DNA from: Ferrimicrobium sp.
Lineage (GTDB): Bacteria; Actinomycetota; Acidimicrobiia; Acidimicrobiales; Acidimicrobiaceae
Direction: 5' to 3'
Length of the DNA: 36,020 nt
Assembly (NCBI GenBank): GCA_022690815.1
Contig: JALCZJ010000027.1
Coordinates: forward strand, 1 to 36,020
Shown here: piece after piece, positions 1 through 7,824 of the stretch
Numbering within the stretch: the stretch's first letter is position 1
Layout: each line of letters begins with the position of its first letter
Translations under genes and position numbers: made by a program
Notes under the pieces: generated by a model
What the model was told of the DNA's origin: nothing
Seen by the model: the letters and a program-made list of their open reading frames with translations, nothing else
Databases searched by the model: none

Positions 1-513
1 CCAGCGATGGTTCAACGGCAATGATGAAACCATGATGGCCACGCATCGCTTGCATAGGTTCTACTGCGAGCCAACGTCGGAGTCGTTGGTGAACTCGAGC
101 ATCGACACCGATAGTAGTGGGTCGGACAAACCGGAGCACCTGCTGGCGAGATCCCTACCATTGGCGAGTTGAACGCCCACGCGACCTGAGCTAAACATTG
201 CCTTGGCGATGATATACCAGACACGTGTGCAGCCACCGCGCAAGGGATTGTCGGCGAAACCAGCCCCGATCGATTACCGACTTGCCTAAACGGTTTAACG
301 GCGTTGACTCGACTATCGAGCCTTGCACTGCTGGACTATCCGATAGGCGTCATGTGACAACAACCATCACGTACTTGCTAGCCAACGAAGAAGGCCCATT
401 ATCAGACCGAACCATCTCCGCTTCATCAGCGCGAAATCCTCGACCTGCCACCTGTGCTACTCTCTTTTTTTACTTAGGACTCAAGCGCCAGGGGTGATCC
501 CTCACACCAGGGC
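1..513. other. Left-edge region without a convincing gene
   Basis: No open frame here has recognisable protein character. Frame +2 is open from the window edge to a TGA at 170-172 and could be the last 56 codons of a gene starting outside the window, but its translation matches nothing I know. An 11-bp palindrome (TAAACGGTTTA) lies at 287-297. The stretch before 513 is downstream of the MarR gene and shows no clear hairpin followed by a T-run. Confidence 0.4.
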
Positions 514-972
514 CTATGCCTCGCTGTTGGCAACCTCGTCGAGTGCGATCTGGAGACTCATCAGTTCATCGTCACCGAGGCGGTCCGCCAGCATGCGGGT
601 GAGAACTCGATCATGGGTCGATAGTGCCTCCCCTAGCTTGTCCCGACCCGCCTCCGTCAGCACCGCGAAGGTGCCACGTCGATCGGTTGGACAACTTCGC
701 CGGGCGACCCAACCCATCAAAACCAGTGAATCGACTCGCCGAGAAAGGGCGCTGCGCGATAGCAGCGCAAGTTGGGCTAACTCGGACAGGCGCAGTTCAC
801 CACCTTGAGCAGCGTCAAGATGGAGCAGTACCTCAAAGTCCGCAAAGCTTAGGCCATGGCGTTCGTTCAATTCAAGATCCAGCTGCCAAAGCAGCCGGGC
901 GTGCGCAGCCAAGATCGACCGAAAGGCACCAAGCGCCGACGTTTTGACCGATGAACTACCACATTCTCGCAT
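514..972 (-). CDS. MarR-family transcriptional regulator
   Basis: A 152-residue protein with the size and layout of a MarR winged-helix repressor. It has an N-terminal helix (GAFRSILAAHARLLWQLDLE), then the helix-turn-helix part (LRLSELAQLALLSRSALSRR, then VDSLVLMGWVARR), the wing (RRGTFAVLTEAG), and C-terminal dimerisation helices ending in LDEVANSEA. MarR proteins bind palindromic operators as dimers and often control the divergent neighbour, here a YceI protein about 70 bp away. The ATG at 972 is chosen; GTG at 984 and TTG at 990 are also in frame but run into the divergent promoter, and none has a strong ribosome binding site. The ligand is unknown. The family call is firm; regulation of the neighbour is inferred from position. 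Confidence 0.85.
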   Translation of the reverse strand: MRECGSSSVKTSALGAFRSILAAHARLLWQLDLELNERHGLSFADFEVLLHLDAAQGGELRLSELAQLALLSRSALSRRVDSLVLMGWVARRSCPTDRRGTFAVLTEAGRDKLGEALSTHDRVLTRMLADRLGDDELMSLQIALDEVANSEA

Positions 973-978
973 ATTTGG

Positions 979-1037
979 TTGCACCCGCAATTATTTCGTT
1001 TATACTGTGTTTTATTCTAACCGACTTATGAAAGGAA
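979..1037 (+). promoter_or_regulatory. Promoter and ribosome binding site of the YceI gene
   Basis: TTGCAC at 979-984 and TATACT at 1001-1006 are separated by 16 bp and form a good sigma-70-like promoter. Transcription would start near 1013. A Shine-Dalgarno-like AAAGGAAC (1031-1038) precedes the ATG at 1044. The promoter sits between divergent marR and yceI, so it is a likely target of the MarR protein, although I see no clean palindrome. Confidence 0.55.
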
Positions 1038-1043
1038 CAAGAC

Positions 1044-1598
1044 ATGGCAACAACGTCAGCAAAAGATCTCGGAATCACCCCCGGAGCATGGAATCTGGAT
1101 CCCGCTCACTCGAGCGTCGAGTTCACGGTTCGCCACCTTATGGTCTCGAAGGTTCGAGGGCACTTCGAGAAGTTCACGGCTACCACCAACATCGATGATG
1201 ACGTGACCAAGAGCTCGGTCACCGCCTCCATCGAGGTAGGGTCGATCACCACCCGTGATGAAGCACGTGACAATCACCTGCGCAGCGCTGACTTTTTCGA
1301 AGCCGATAAGTACCCAACGATCGAATTTGTCTCCACGGCAATCCGTCCAAACGGCGACGATTGGAAGCTCGTTGGAGACCTCACCATTCGAGGGATCACC
1401 AAGCCTATCGAACTCGACCTCGAATTCAACGGAACCCAAGCCGACCCTTACGGCGGTGTCCGCACTGGCTTTAGTGCCACCGGCGAGCTCTCCCGCAAGG
1501 AGTACGGAATCGAGTGGAATGCTGCCGTCGACGGTGGTGGCGTGGTCGTTGGTGACAAAGTCACCATCAACCTCGAAATCGAGCTCGTCAAGGCCTAA
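1044..1598 (+). CDS. YceI-family polyisoprenoid-binding-like protein
   Basis: A 184-residue protein matching the YceI family, a lipocalin-like beta barrel that in known members binds a long isoprenoid or fatty-amide chain. Typical motifs are present: WNLDPAHSSVEFTVRHLMVSKVRGHF near the N terminus, then DEARDNHLRSADFFEADKYPTIEFVST, LTIRGITKPIELDLEF and GFSATGELSRKEYGIEWN. The family's usual signal peptide is absent, so the protein is probably cytoplasmic, as in many actinobacterial members. The gene has its own promoter and is followed by an intrinsic terminator, so it is probably monocistronic. Its MarR neighbour suggests induction by a small molecule or stress (inference). Confidence 0.93.
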   Translation: MATTSAKDLGITPGAWNLDPAHSSVEFTVRHLMVSKVRGHFEKFTATTNIDDDVTKSSVTASIEVGSITTRDEARDNHLRSADFFEADKYPTIEFVSTAIRPNGDDWKLVGDLTIRGITKPIELDLEFNGTQADPYGGVRTGFSATGELSRKEYGIEWNAAVDGGGVVVGDKVTINLEIELVKA

Positions 1599-1643
1599 GT
1601 CTCCATCAAGGGGCTATGCCTCTGGGACCGATACTAACTATTG

Positions 1644-1690
1644 CCGAGGGGCTATCCGATCATCGATCGAATGGCCTCTCGGCTTTTTTC
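1644..1690 (+). terminator. Intrinsic terminator after the YceI gene
   Basis: CCGAGGGGCT (1644-1653) pairs, with G-U pairs allowed, with GGCCTCTCGG (1673-1682), and a run of six T follows at 1684-1689. It lies about 45 bp after the stop codon. Confidence 0.75.
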
Positions 1691-2253
1691 TAGGTCAGCT
1701 CGATCTCTACGTATGCGTAATAGCAACCGCCTCCCCCGCCACAAGACCAGATGGCCCAGGCAATCAGCCCATGATCTGGGCCAGCCGGTGGCGATTTGGC
1801 CGAGTGGCCGTCTCGTCTCTGACTGAGCGAACCGTGACCACTGGGCACAAAGGAGCCGTCACACCACATTCGCAACCATCAAGCCGGTCGCGATCGACTC
1901 GTTTGCTTACGCAACTGATCCATACAAGCTTGGTCCCATGGCGACAAGGCCCACCACGAGAAACCATCGTAAAGGTGGACCCAAAGACCCTTGATCGAAT
2001 ATCCACGATCCGACAACGACCAATCGAAGGCACTCTCTACGGGATCGAGCGCTCTGTGGGACCGAGCGCTCTGTGGGATCGAGCGCTCTGTGGGATCGAG
2101 CGCTCTGCAGAATGGAAAGGACTAGCACTCGGTCAATGCGAACCCTCGGCGGCGATGCGCTCGGTTATGCAATAATCTGAGTCACCGGCCGCGCGTTACC
2201 CCCGACCCCCGACCGATCAGACGGTCAAGCCAGCCATCTGACAGTCGACGACG
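1691..2253. other. Non-coding stretch between yceI and nfuA genes
   Basis: About 560 bp lie between the YceI terminator and the 3' end of the Nfu gene. Open frames on both strands have no protein-like composition and match no family I know. The only clear structure is the 17-bp tandem repeat at 2041-2108. Confidence 0.5.
2041..2108. repeat. Four tandem 17-bp repeats, each with a GAGCGCTC palindrome
   Basis: The unit GGGATCGAGCGCTCTGT occurs four times head to tail (2041-2057, 2058-2074, 2075-2091, 2092-2108). Unit 2 has one change (GGGACC) and unit 4 ends in C. Each unit contains the perfect 8-bp palindrome GAGCGCTC, so four palindromes recur every 17 bp. The array is too short and has no spacers, so it is not a CRISPR. 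Confidence 0.9.
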
Positions 2254-2871
2254 TTACTTCTTAGCCGGCTGGTAATACGGGTTGTTGCCGGCAGCGTGGT
2301 TGGTCACGTCGACAACCTCGACGATCTCAGGAACGGCATCTTGAATAGCCGTTGCGATGCCCTGGGAAAGCGTCATCGCCGCCAATCCACAACCTTGACA
2401 GCCCCCGCCCATCAGTACGTAGGCTCGGCTGTCCACGACGCCCGCGAGCTCCGCGTAACCGCCGTGTGCGGCAATGGCCGGATTGACCTGCTCCGAGAGA
2501 ATGGCGTTCACCCGCAACGCCAAGTCATTCGCGAGCGCCTCAGGACCGAAGTCGGGCAGATCGCTCGCCTCTGGCGTTGGGGTGTTTGGGTTCACAATCG
2601 CGAGTTCGCCGTCATCACCCACCTCCAGCGTCGCGCCGGTAAGCCGTTCAACAGATGCTTGGGGTACCACCACGTTAAGGTCCCCAAAACGCGACTGCAC
2701 ATCTCCTGGTGTTACCTGAGCAAGCTCTTGGAAATAGACGTCGTAGAGGAATGATGTTCCATCATTACCCGCCACCTCGATCCAAAGCGCGAGCGTATCT
2801 GGCGAACCCTCATCAGCCAACGCCTCTAAGACCACCTCAACCGCTGCATCGGTTACTCGAAAATCGCTCAT
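2254..2871 (-). CDS. nfuA: NfuA-type Fe-S cluster biogenesis protein
   Basis: A 205-residue two-domain protein. Residues 1 to about 95 resemble an A-type (HesB/IscA) scaffold that has lost its cysteines, as in NfuA. Residues about 110-200 form a NifU C-terminal domain with the cluster-binding CxxC at Cys158 and Cys161 (GGGCQGCGLA), followed by a conserved SQGIATAIQDAVPEIVEVVDV helix-strand. NfuA holds a [4Fe-4S] cluster between two monomers and delivers it to client enzymes. It is divergent from an ATP-grasp/radical SAM unit that needs [4Fe-4S] clusters, so the proximity may be functional (inference). The ATG at 2871 is preceded by a purine-rich GGAACGGGAG. Confidence 0.9.
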   Translation of the reverse strand: MSDFRVTDAAVEVVLEALADEGSPDTLALWIEVAGNDGTSFLYDVYFQELAQVTPGDVQSRFGDLNVVVPQASVERLTGATLEVGDDGELAIVNPNTPTPEASDLPDFGPEALANDLALRVNAILSEQVNPAIAAHGGYAELAGVVDSRAYVLMGGGCQGCGLAAMTLSQGIATAIQDAVPEIVEVVDVTNHAAGNNPYYQPAKK

Positions 2872-2884
2872 GGCTCCCGTTCCT

Positions 2885-2932
2885 CACTTCGATGAAGTGA
2901 TATCCTGTCAAGCAGACAACACCTTGGTGTTG
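2885..2932. promoter_or_regulatory. Two palindromes between divergent nfuA and ATP-grasp genes
   Basis: CACTTC-GAT-GAAGTG (2885-2899) and CAACACC-TT-GGTGTTG (2917-2932) are perfect inverted repeats just upstream of the nfuA start. They could be operators or 5' leader hairpins. No known consensus was recognised. Confidence 0.35.
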
Positions 2933-3035
2933 CCCCTTGGAGCACCCAAGCTAACCAATCATCGATCGCTCGATCGACCGGTTCACCTGGTGCCAGCACG
3001 CCAACGTGCATCGCTCATGGTACCATTCTAGACAC

Positions 3036-4253
3036 ATGGAACACATCGTCCTCGTCGTCCCGGCTGAGAGTTACCGGGCGGATGCCTTCCTACAGGCCGC
3101 TCAGCGAGCCTCCCAACAGCTCACGGTCGTCACCGACGCCGAATTACCCCTTGGAGACCAAAACCTCGCAATCGAGAGCATGCAACCAACACCCGAAGAA
3201 CTCGCCCGGATCGAAGAGCTCCTCTTTACCCGTGCTCCCTCGATTGTTCTCGGCGTCGACGAGGTCTCCACTCGGTTGGCAGCCCGACTCAGCGACGCAA
3301 TCGGTCTCACAACCGAGCGATCCGCCATGGTCGAACGCGCCATCGACAAGGCCACGTTACGCGAAGCACTCGCGCTAGCAGAGGTCAATCAGCCCTCGTT
3401 TGTCGTCACTACGATCGCTGCCCTCAAGTCACAAACCCGGAAGGAGTTCGAGACCCTCGTCGACTCCGTTGGTGACGATTTCATTATCAAGCCGACCCAT
3501 GGGACCGCTTCGAGAGGCGTCATCCGTGCCCATCGCAACGATCTCCACCAGGCGCTCGACCTGCTCAGTCGCGTCCAAGACCCGTCGGCACCAGTGCTGC
3601 TAGAACGCTACGTCGAAGGCGCAGAGTTCGCGATCGAAGGCATCGTCCATGGCGATCAACTCGAGATCCTCATGATCTTTGCCAAACCCGACATAGGTAC
3701 TGGACCTTACTTTTGGGAATCGACCTATATCGGGCCTGCGCATCTGACAGAACGAGAACGGCGTGAACTCACCAGCACCCTCGAACGCGGCATCCGAGCC
3801 CTCGGTCTCAAAGATACGCCGATCCACGCCGAACTCCGCCTCGCAAACGAGCGAGCCACCATCCTCGAGATCGCCCCACGCTCCATCGGGGGTCGTTGTT
3901 CAGCGGCCCTGCGCTTTGGTGATGGACAGCGTCTCGAGGACATCATCCTCGCTCGGGCCCTTGGTGACACCCGCATCGCAAGACCGCTACACAAGACCGT
4001 TGGCATCTACATGATCCCGACACCACGCGAGGGGATTCTCGCCGGGGTTGCGGGTATCGATGCTGCGCGTAGCGTCGGTGGGATTGTCGGCATCGAGATC
4101 ACCGTGGCGAATGGGACACACGTGTTCCCACCGCCGTTCACCGATCGCTATCTTGGATTCATCTTTGCCCAAGATCCTGGTCAAAGCCGCGTAAGGCAAG
4201 CGCTCGCCCGAGCAGCGGGCTTGCTCGAGATTCGGATCGACCCGGTCTACTAG
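3036..4253 (+). CDS. ATP-grasp domain protein (carboxylate-amine ligase-like)
   Basis: A 405-residue protein of the ATP-grasp superfamily, which activates a carboxylate as acyl-phosphate and joins it to an amine or thiol. It has an N-terminal Rossmann-like pre-ATP-grasp domain (MEHIVLVVPAESYRADAFL), the ATP-lid region (DDFIIKPTHGTASRGVIRAH), the adenine-site strand (APVLLERYVEGAEFAIEGIV) and the Mg-binding motif (HAELRLANERATILEIAPR with IGGRCS after it). The layout resembles BacD or carbamoyl-phosphate-synthase-like ligases; the substrate cannot be read from sequence. The start MEHIVL at 3036 is preferred over an upstream in-frame ATG at 3006. A TACCAT hexamer lies 9 nt before it. The gene ends 10 bp before a radical SAM gene, and the two probably serve one pathway. 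Confidence 0.85.
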   Translation: MEHIVLVVPAESYRADAFLQAAQRASQQLTVVTDAELPLGDQNLAIESMQPTPEELARIEELLFTRAPSIVLGVDEVSTRLAARLSDAIGLTTERSAMVERAIDKATLREALALAEVNQPSFVVTTIAALKSQTRKEFETLVDSVGDDFIIKPTHGTASRGVIRAHRNDLHQALDLLSRVQDPSAPVLLERYVEGAEFAIEGIVHGDQLEILMIFAKPDIGTGPYFWESTYIGPAHLTERERRELTSTLERGIRALGLKDTPIHAELRLANERATILEIAPRSIGGRCSAALRFGDGQRLEDIILARALGDTRIARPLHKTVGIYMIPTPREGILAGVAGIDAARSVGGIVGIEITVANGTHVFPPPFTDRYLGFIFAQDPGQSRVRQALARAAGLLEIRIDPVY

Positions 4254-4256
4254 ACT
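4251..4256 (+). promoter_or_regulatory. Possible leaderless -10 element for the radical SAM gene
   Basis: TAGACT overlaps the stop codon of the ATP-grasp gene and ends 7 nt before the ATG at 4264. This is the spacing seen at other probable leaderless starts in the window. No clear -35 is visible, so it may only be coincidental sequence inside an operon. Confidence 0.35.
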
Positions 4257-4263
4257 GCTTGGG

Positions 4264-5613
4264 ATGTCTGCACTCTTCGTCTCGACTTATGAGCTTGGCC
4301 ATCAACCCCAGTTTGGAGCCGAACTTGCGGCCGAGATGCCTGAAGGGTCACTCCAGGTTTTGGACCTCACAAAGGTACCCTTTGACGTGGCCCTTGATGC
4401 GATCAACCAGGTTGAACAGCTGGTCATCACGGCTCCCATGCTCACCGGAGCGCTCGTTGCGAAGGATCTGTTAGCCGCGCTCGAGGTGGGTCAGCCCAAG
4501 CGCACCCTGATCGTGGTGGGGCTCTATGCCAACGTCTTGAAAGAATCACTTGCCCATCCCCCCACCGCCATCTGGCTCGATCGTGCGAGCCCTGCCGAGA
4601 TCGCCGCCATCTTAGCGCCGGCCTCGACGACAGCATCGGAGGCCAAACCGCGTGTAACTGGTCGACGGCCCTATCGAGTCGATCGCTCCGTCTTAGCGCC
4701 ACTTGAGCAGTATCGAAGTGTCAGGATCGACGACCGCGACCTCGTGACCGGCTACCTGGAGACGTCGGTTGGTTGCCGACACCGTTGCCTCCACTGCCCG
4801 GTGGCCGCCATCTGGAACGGACGAATCGCCGTCAATGACGCAGAGGCAGTCGTAGCCGACGGCCTCGCCCAGATTGAGGCCGGAGCCCAGCACATCAGCT
4901 TCGGTGATCCCGACTTTCTCAATGCGCCTCGACACTCGCTGGCCGTCCTGCAAGCGTTGGCAGAAAAAGCGCCCTGGGTTACGTTTGACATCACGACCAA
5001 GATTTCAGAGATCCTCCGGCACCGCGATCTCCTTCCACGACTTGGTCAGCACCACGTCAACTTCGTCATCTCCGCCGTTGAAAGCCTCAACGACGAGGTA
5101 CTTGCCCACCTTGACAAGGGCCACCAGGCAGCCGACGTGGCCGTTGCGAGAGACCTCCTCTACCGCCATGACATTGGTATGCATCCAACCTTCGTCCCCT
5201 TTAATCCGTGGGCCGAGATGCATGACCTTGTGGATATCATCGACTTCGTCATCGAGTCGGACGTGATCGAGGTCGTAGAGCCAATCCAGTACTCGATCGA
5301 GCTCCTGACGCCAACCAACTCCCTCCTCCCGATCGGCAACGACGACTTTGGGGCCTACGACGCAGACGTGATGGGCTATCGGGTTCGCTATCGCGATGCT
5401 CGCCTACCCCAACTCCAGGATCGGCTCTATCGCATCGCGAGCGACGCTGGCGATGCGAGCTTTGGCCAAACCTTTCGCCACATCGCCGAGGCGGTCTACG
5501 AAGCCAACGAACTACATGTCCGCGAGGACTATCGGCCACGAGTCGAGGCACCCAATCCGGCGGTGATGAGCGAGCCCTGGTTCTGCTGCGCGGCGCCCGC
5601 CAAACCGCGCTAA
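4264..5613 (+). CDS. Radical SAM protein with C-terminal Cys-Cys tail
   Basis: A 449-residue radical SAM enzyme. Residues 1 to about 130 look like a degenerate Rossmann/B12-binding-type domain without a DxHxxG motif. The [4Fe-4S]/SAM motif is CxxxCxxC at Cys171, Cys175 and Cys178 (CRHRCLHC), followed by barrel strands such as GAQHISFGDPDFLNA, VTFDITTKISEI and HVNFVISAVESLND. The extreme C terminus reads EPWFCCAAPAKPR, with adjacent Cys441 and Cys442. This resembles, from memory, the family named CUAEP/CCAEP-tail radical SAM (seleno)protein, in which the second Cys can be selenocysteine. Both codons here are TGC, so this is the all-Cys form, with CCAAP instead of CCAEP. The ATP-grasp gene 10 bp upstream supports a joint pathway. 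Reaction and product are unknown. Confidence 0.88.
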   Translation: MSALFVSTYELGHQPQFGAELAAEMPEGSLQVLDLTKVPFDVALDAINQVEQLVITAPMLTGALVAKDLLAALEVGQPKRTLIVVGLYANVLKESLAHPPTAIWLDRASPAEIAAILAPASTTASEAKPRVTGRRPYRVDRSVLAPLEQYRSVRIDDRDLVTGYLETSVGCRHRCLHCPVAAIWNGRIAVNDAEAVVADGLAQIEAGAQHISFGDPDFLNAPRHSLAVLQALAEKAPWVTFDITTKISEILRHRDLLPRLGQHHVNFVISAVESLNDEVLAHLDKGHQAADVAVARDLLYRHDIGMHPTFVPFNPWAEMHDLVDIIDFVIESDVIEVVEPIQYSIELLTPTNSLLPIGNDDFGAYDADVMGYRVRYRDARLPQLQDRLYRIASDAGDASFGQTFRHIAEAVYEANELHVREDYRPRVEAPNPAVMSEPWFCCAAPAKPR

Positions 5614-5616
5614 TCC

Positions 5617-7461
5617 ATGGTGGATGCCGAAGAGCTCCTCAGGGGTCTTAGCCGGGAGCAGCGTGAGGCCGTCGTTGCGCCGGCTCCTCTACTCATCGTC
5701 GCGGCGGCTGGCTCGGGCAAGACGCGAGTCCTGACCCATCGCATCGCCTATCAGATCGCTACCCACACGGTGCAAAGCACCCGATCGGTAGCGATCAGCT
5801 TCACCCGAGCCGCGGCATGGGAGGTATCGAGGCGGCTCTATCGCCTTATCGATGAGGCACCACCCCCGTGCGGGACGTTCCACTCACATGCGCTGGGCTT
5901 GGTGCGTGACGGCCTTGGTATGCTCGGTAGGTCGATGCCTCGCCTGATCGGAGACCCCTGGGTGTTGGTGGGCGAGTCCAAACAAAAATTGGGAGAGTCC
6001 CGTCGTCGAGCCGTCGCCGCTGAGATTGACCGCCTTCGTGCCCACGGCCTTAACGCCACCGATCTCAGCGAGCATCGAGATTTCGTAGGTATCGCTGACC
6101 CAGATGAGCTCATTTCCATCATGGTGGCGATGGAGCGGGCGAAAGCGCGCGAGCACCTCATAGACCTCACCGATGTGGTGCGCATCGCGACCGAGCTGGT
6201 CGCACGCAACGACGGGGTTGGGGAGGCACTCCGTCTTCAAGCTCGATGGGTCTACATCGATGAATTCCAAGACGTCAACCCACTACAGCTGCGCTTCATC
6301 GAGCGGTGGATGGGTGGCGACCTGAGCGGGCTGACCGTGGTGGGAGATCCAAATCAATCGATCTATGGTTGGAACGGATCGGATCCGAGGCTCATGGCTC
6401 AGCTTCATGAGCGGGTTCCGACATTGACGCGCGTCGCACTCTCTGTCAACTACCGATCCACCGCCTCACTGGTTGACGCAGCCAACCCGGTCATCGACCC
6501 GGGGCTGGATCTACACGTACGAGCCCAACGCCAAGGGGGGCAATCCCCCCAACTCCTCGAGGCAGCGACCGGGCGAGCCGAGGCCGAGATGGCGGCCCAC
6601 AAGATCCAGGAACTGCACTATCGTGGGGTTAGTTACGCCTCCATGGCAGTGCTGGCACGGACGATTCGGCAGCTAAGAACGGTTGAGGAGGTGTTTGGAC
6701 GCCTCGAGATACCCCACAGCGTCCTCGGCATGACGCCGCTAGCATCAGCGCCAGCCGTGATCGACCTCATGCGCACCGCGCGCACCGAACGCCTGGCAAT
6801 CAGTGAGATCTGCGACATGATCGAGGAGGCCCTGATCGTCTCCACCCCGGAATCTCGGACCAATCAGCGGCTCCTCCTTGAGGTGGCCACCGAGTTGCGG
6901 CGGCAGGATCCAGCCGCCGACTATGGGGCACTCGATGAACTGCTCAGGGGTTTGCAGGTTAAAGGCATCGAAGCCGTCTCCATCACGACGTTCCATCGCG
7001 CCAAGGGGCTCCAGTGGCATCACGTCCACCTCATCGGCATTGGCGACCGCAGCTATCCGTCGCGACGAGGGCTAGCGCAGTCGCTACTCGATGAGGAGCG
7101 TCGCCTGCTCTATGTTGCCATGACGCGCGCGACTGACTCTCTGACGATCAGCTGGTCAAAGCCGAGCACGCGACCGTCGGAGATGCTCACACACCTCCCC
7201 TTTGGCGAGGTCATGACCACCCCAGCCTCCATCGCCACCGGCGGCGCTCCATCGCTGGCAACCAAACTCGATCGCTGGCGTGTCATCGTGGCAAAGGAGC
7301 GCAAGCTGCCGGCCTATCTGATCCTCTCCGATGCCGATCTGAGACGACTCACCCGTCAGCGCCCAAACGATCGACACGCGCTCGTCACCACGCTGACGAC
7401 GCCACTTCTGATGGAGTCGCCACAGCTCATCGACCGCCTCATGGCTGAACTCACCAAATGA
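5617..7461 (+). CDS. UvrD2-like superfamily 1 DNA helicase with HRDC region
   Basis: A 614-residue SF1A (UvrD/Rep/PcrA) 3'-5' DNA helicase. Visible motifs are the Q-motif area (LSREQREAVV), Walker A AAGSGKT (residues 30-36), motif Ia (VAISFTRAAA), Walker B/DEFQD (215-219), motif III (GDPNQSIYGWNGSD), motif IV (SVNYRS), motif V (TTFHRAKGLQW) and motif VI (RRLLYVAMTRATD). About 70 residues at the C terminus (LDRWRVIVAKERKLPAYLILSDADL onward) look like an HRDC domain, as in mycobacterial UvrD2. The protein is somewhat shorter than UvrD2 (about 700 residues) because the 2B insertion is compact. It starts 3 bp after the radical SAM stop codon, so it is co-transcribed with it. Its link with that pathway is probably only positional. 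Confidence 0.92.
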   Translation: MVDAEELLRGLSREQREAVVAPAPLLIVAAAGSGKTRVLTHRIAYQIATHTVQSTRSVAISFTRAAAWEVSRRLYRLIDEAPPPCGTFHSHALGLVRDGLGMLGRSMPRLIGDPWVLVGESKQKLGESRRRAVAAEIDRLRAHGLNATDLSEHRDFVGIADPDELISIMVAMERAKAREHLIDLTDVVRIATELVARNDGVGEALRLQARWVYIDEFQDVNPLQLRFIERWMGGDLSGLTVVGDPNQSIYGWNGSDPRLMAQLHERVPTLTRVALSVNYRSTASLVDAANPVIDPGLDLHVRAQRQGGQSPQLLEAATGRAEAEMAAHKIQELHYRGVSYASMAVLARTIRQLRTVEEVFGRLEIPHSVLGMTPLASAPAVIDLMRTARTERLAISEICDMIEEALIVSTPESRTNQRLLLEVATELRRQDPAADYGALDELLRGLQVKGIEAVSITTFHRAKGLQWHHVHLIGIGDRSYPSRRGLAQSLLDEERRLLYVAMTRATDSLTISWSKPSTRPSEMLTHLPFGEVMTTPASIATGGAPSLATKLDRWRVIVAKERKLPAYLILSDADLRRLTRQRPNDRHALVTTLTTPLLMESPQLIDRLMAELTK

Positions 7462-7824
7462 ATGGTTTACCAAGACTTCCTAACGGTTGGCCCCATGACA
7501 CTGCCTCACTGTTGCTAGCGAAGCCTTTGTTCCAGAAGCTGCCTATCCAAATGATCGACACGGTGGCTGTCATTCGCGCAGCCCCTCGGACCCTTTCCGA
7601 CACCGCCTATCGCTCAAGTCGAACAAGGTTGTAATCGACGCTGTAAACGATCGGTGCCACGACATCAATGACCGCTCAACCATCACCACAGACGCCTTCA
7701 CCAACCGATGATCTGCCATCACATGGACCACCCTGCCAGCACAGCACGACGGTGCTGGCACCACTCACGCGCCCTCGTTGGCGTTGGCACCGAGCGCGAT
7801 CGGTCGTCCACCACCTCAATGGAC
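7462..7824. other. Convergent intergenic region, no gene seen
   Basis: This 363-bp space lies between the 3' ends of the helicase gene (plus) and the exonuclease III gene (minus). The open frames in it have no protein-like composition, and no hairpin followed by a T-run was found on either strand. Confidence 0.5.

Noticed and set aside
225-497. 90-codon open frame near the left edge
   Set aside because: No ribosome binding site, no domain-like pattern, and composition typical of random translation.
2041-2108. Short array that could suggest a CRISPR
   Set aside because: Units abut with no spacers, are only 17 bp, and no cas genes are present.
1255-2175. Long plus-strand open frame running through yceI and the following gap
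   Set aside because: It is a shadow of yceI in its first part and Ser/Thr/Arg-rich non-coding sequence, including the tandem repeat, in the rest.
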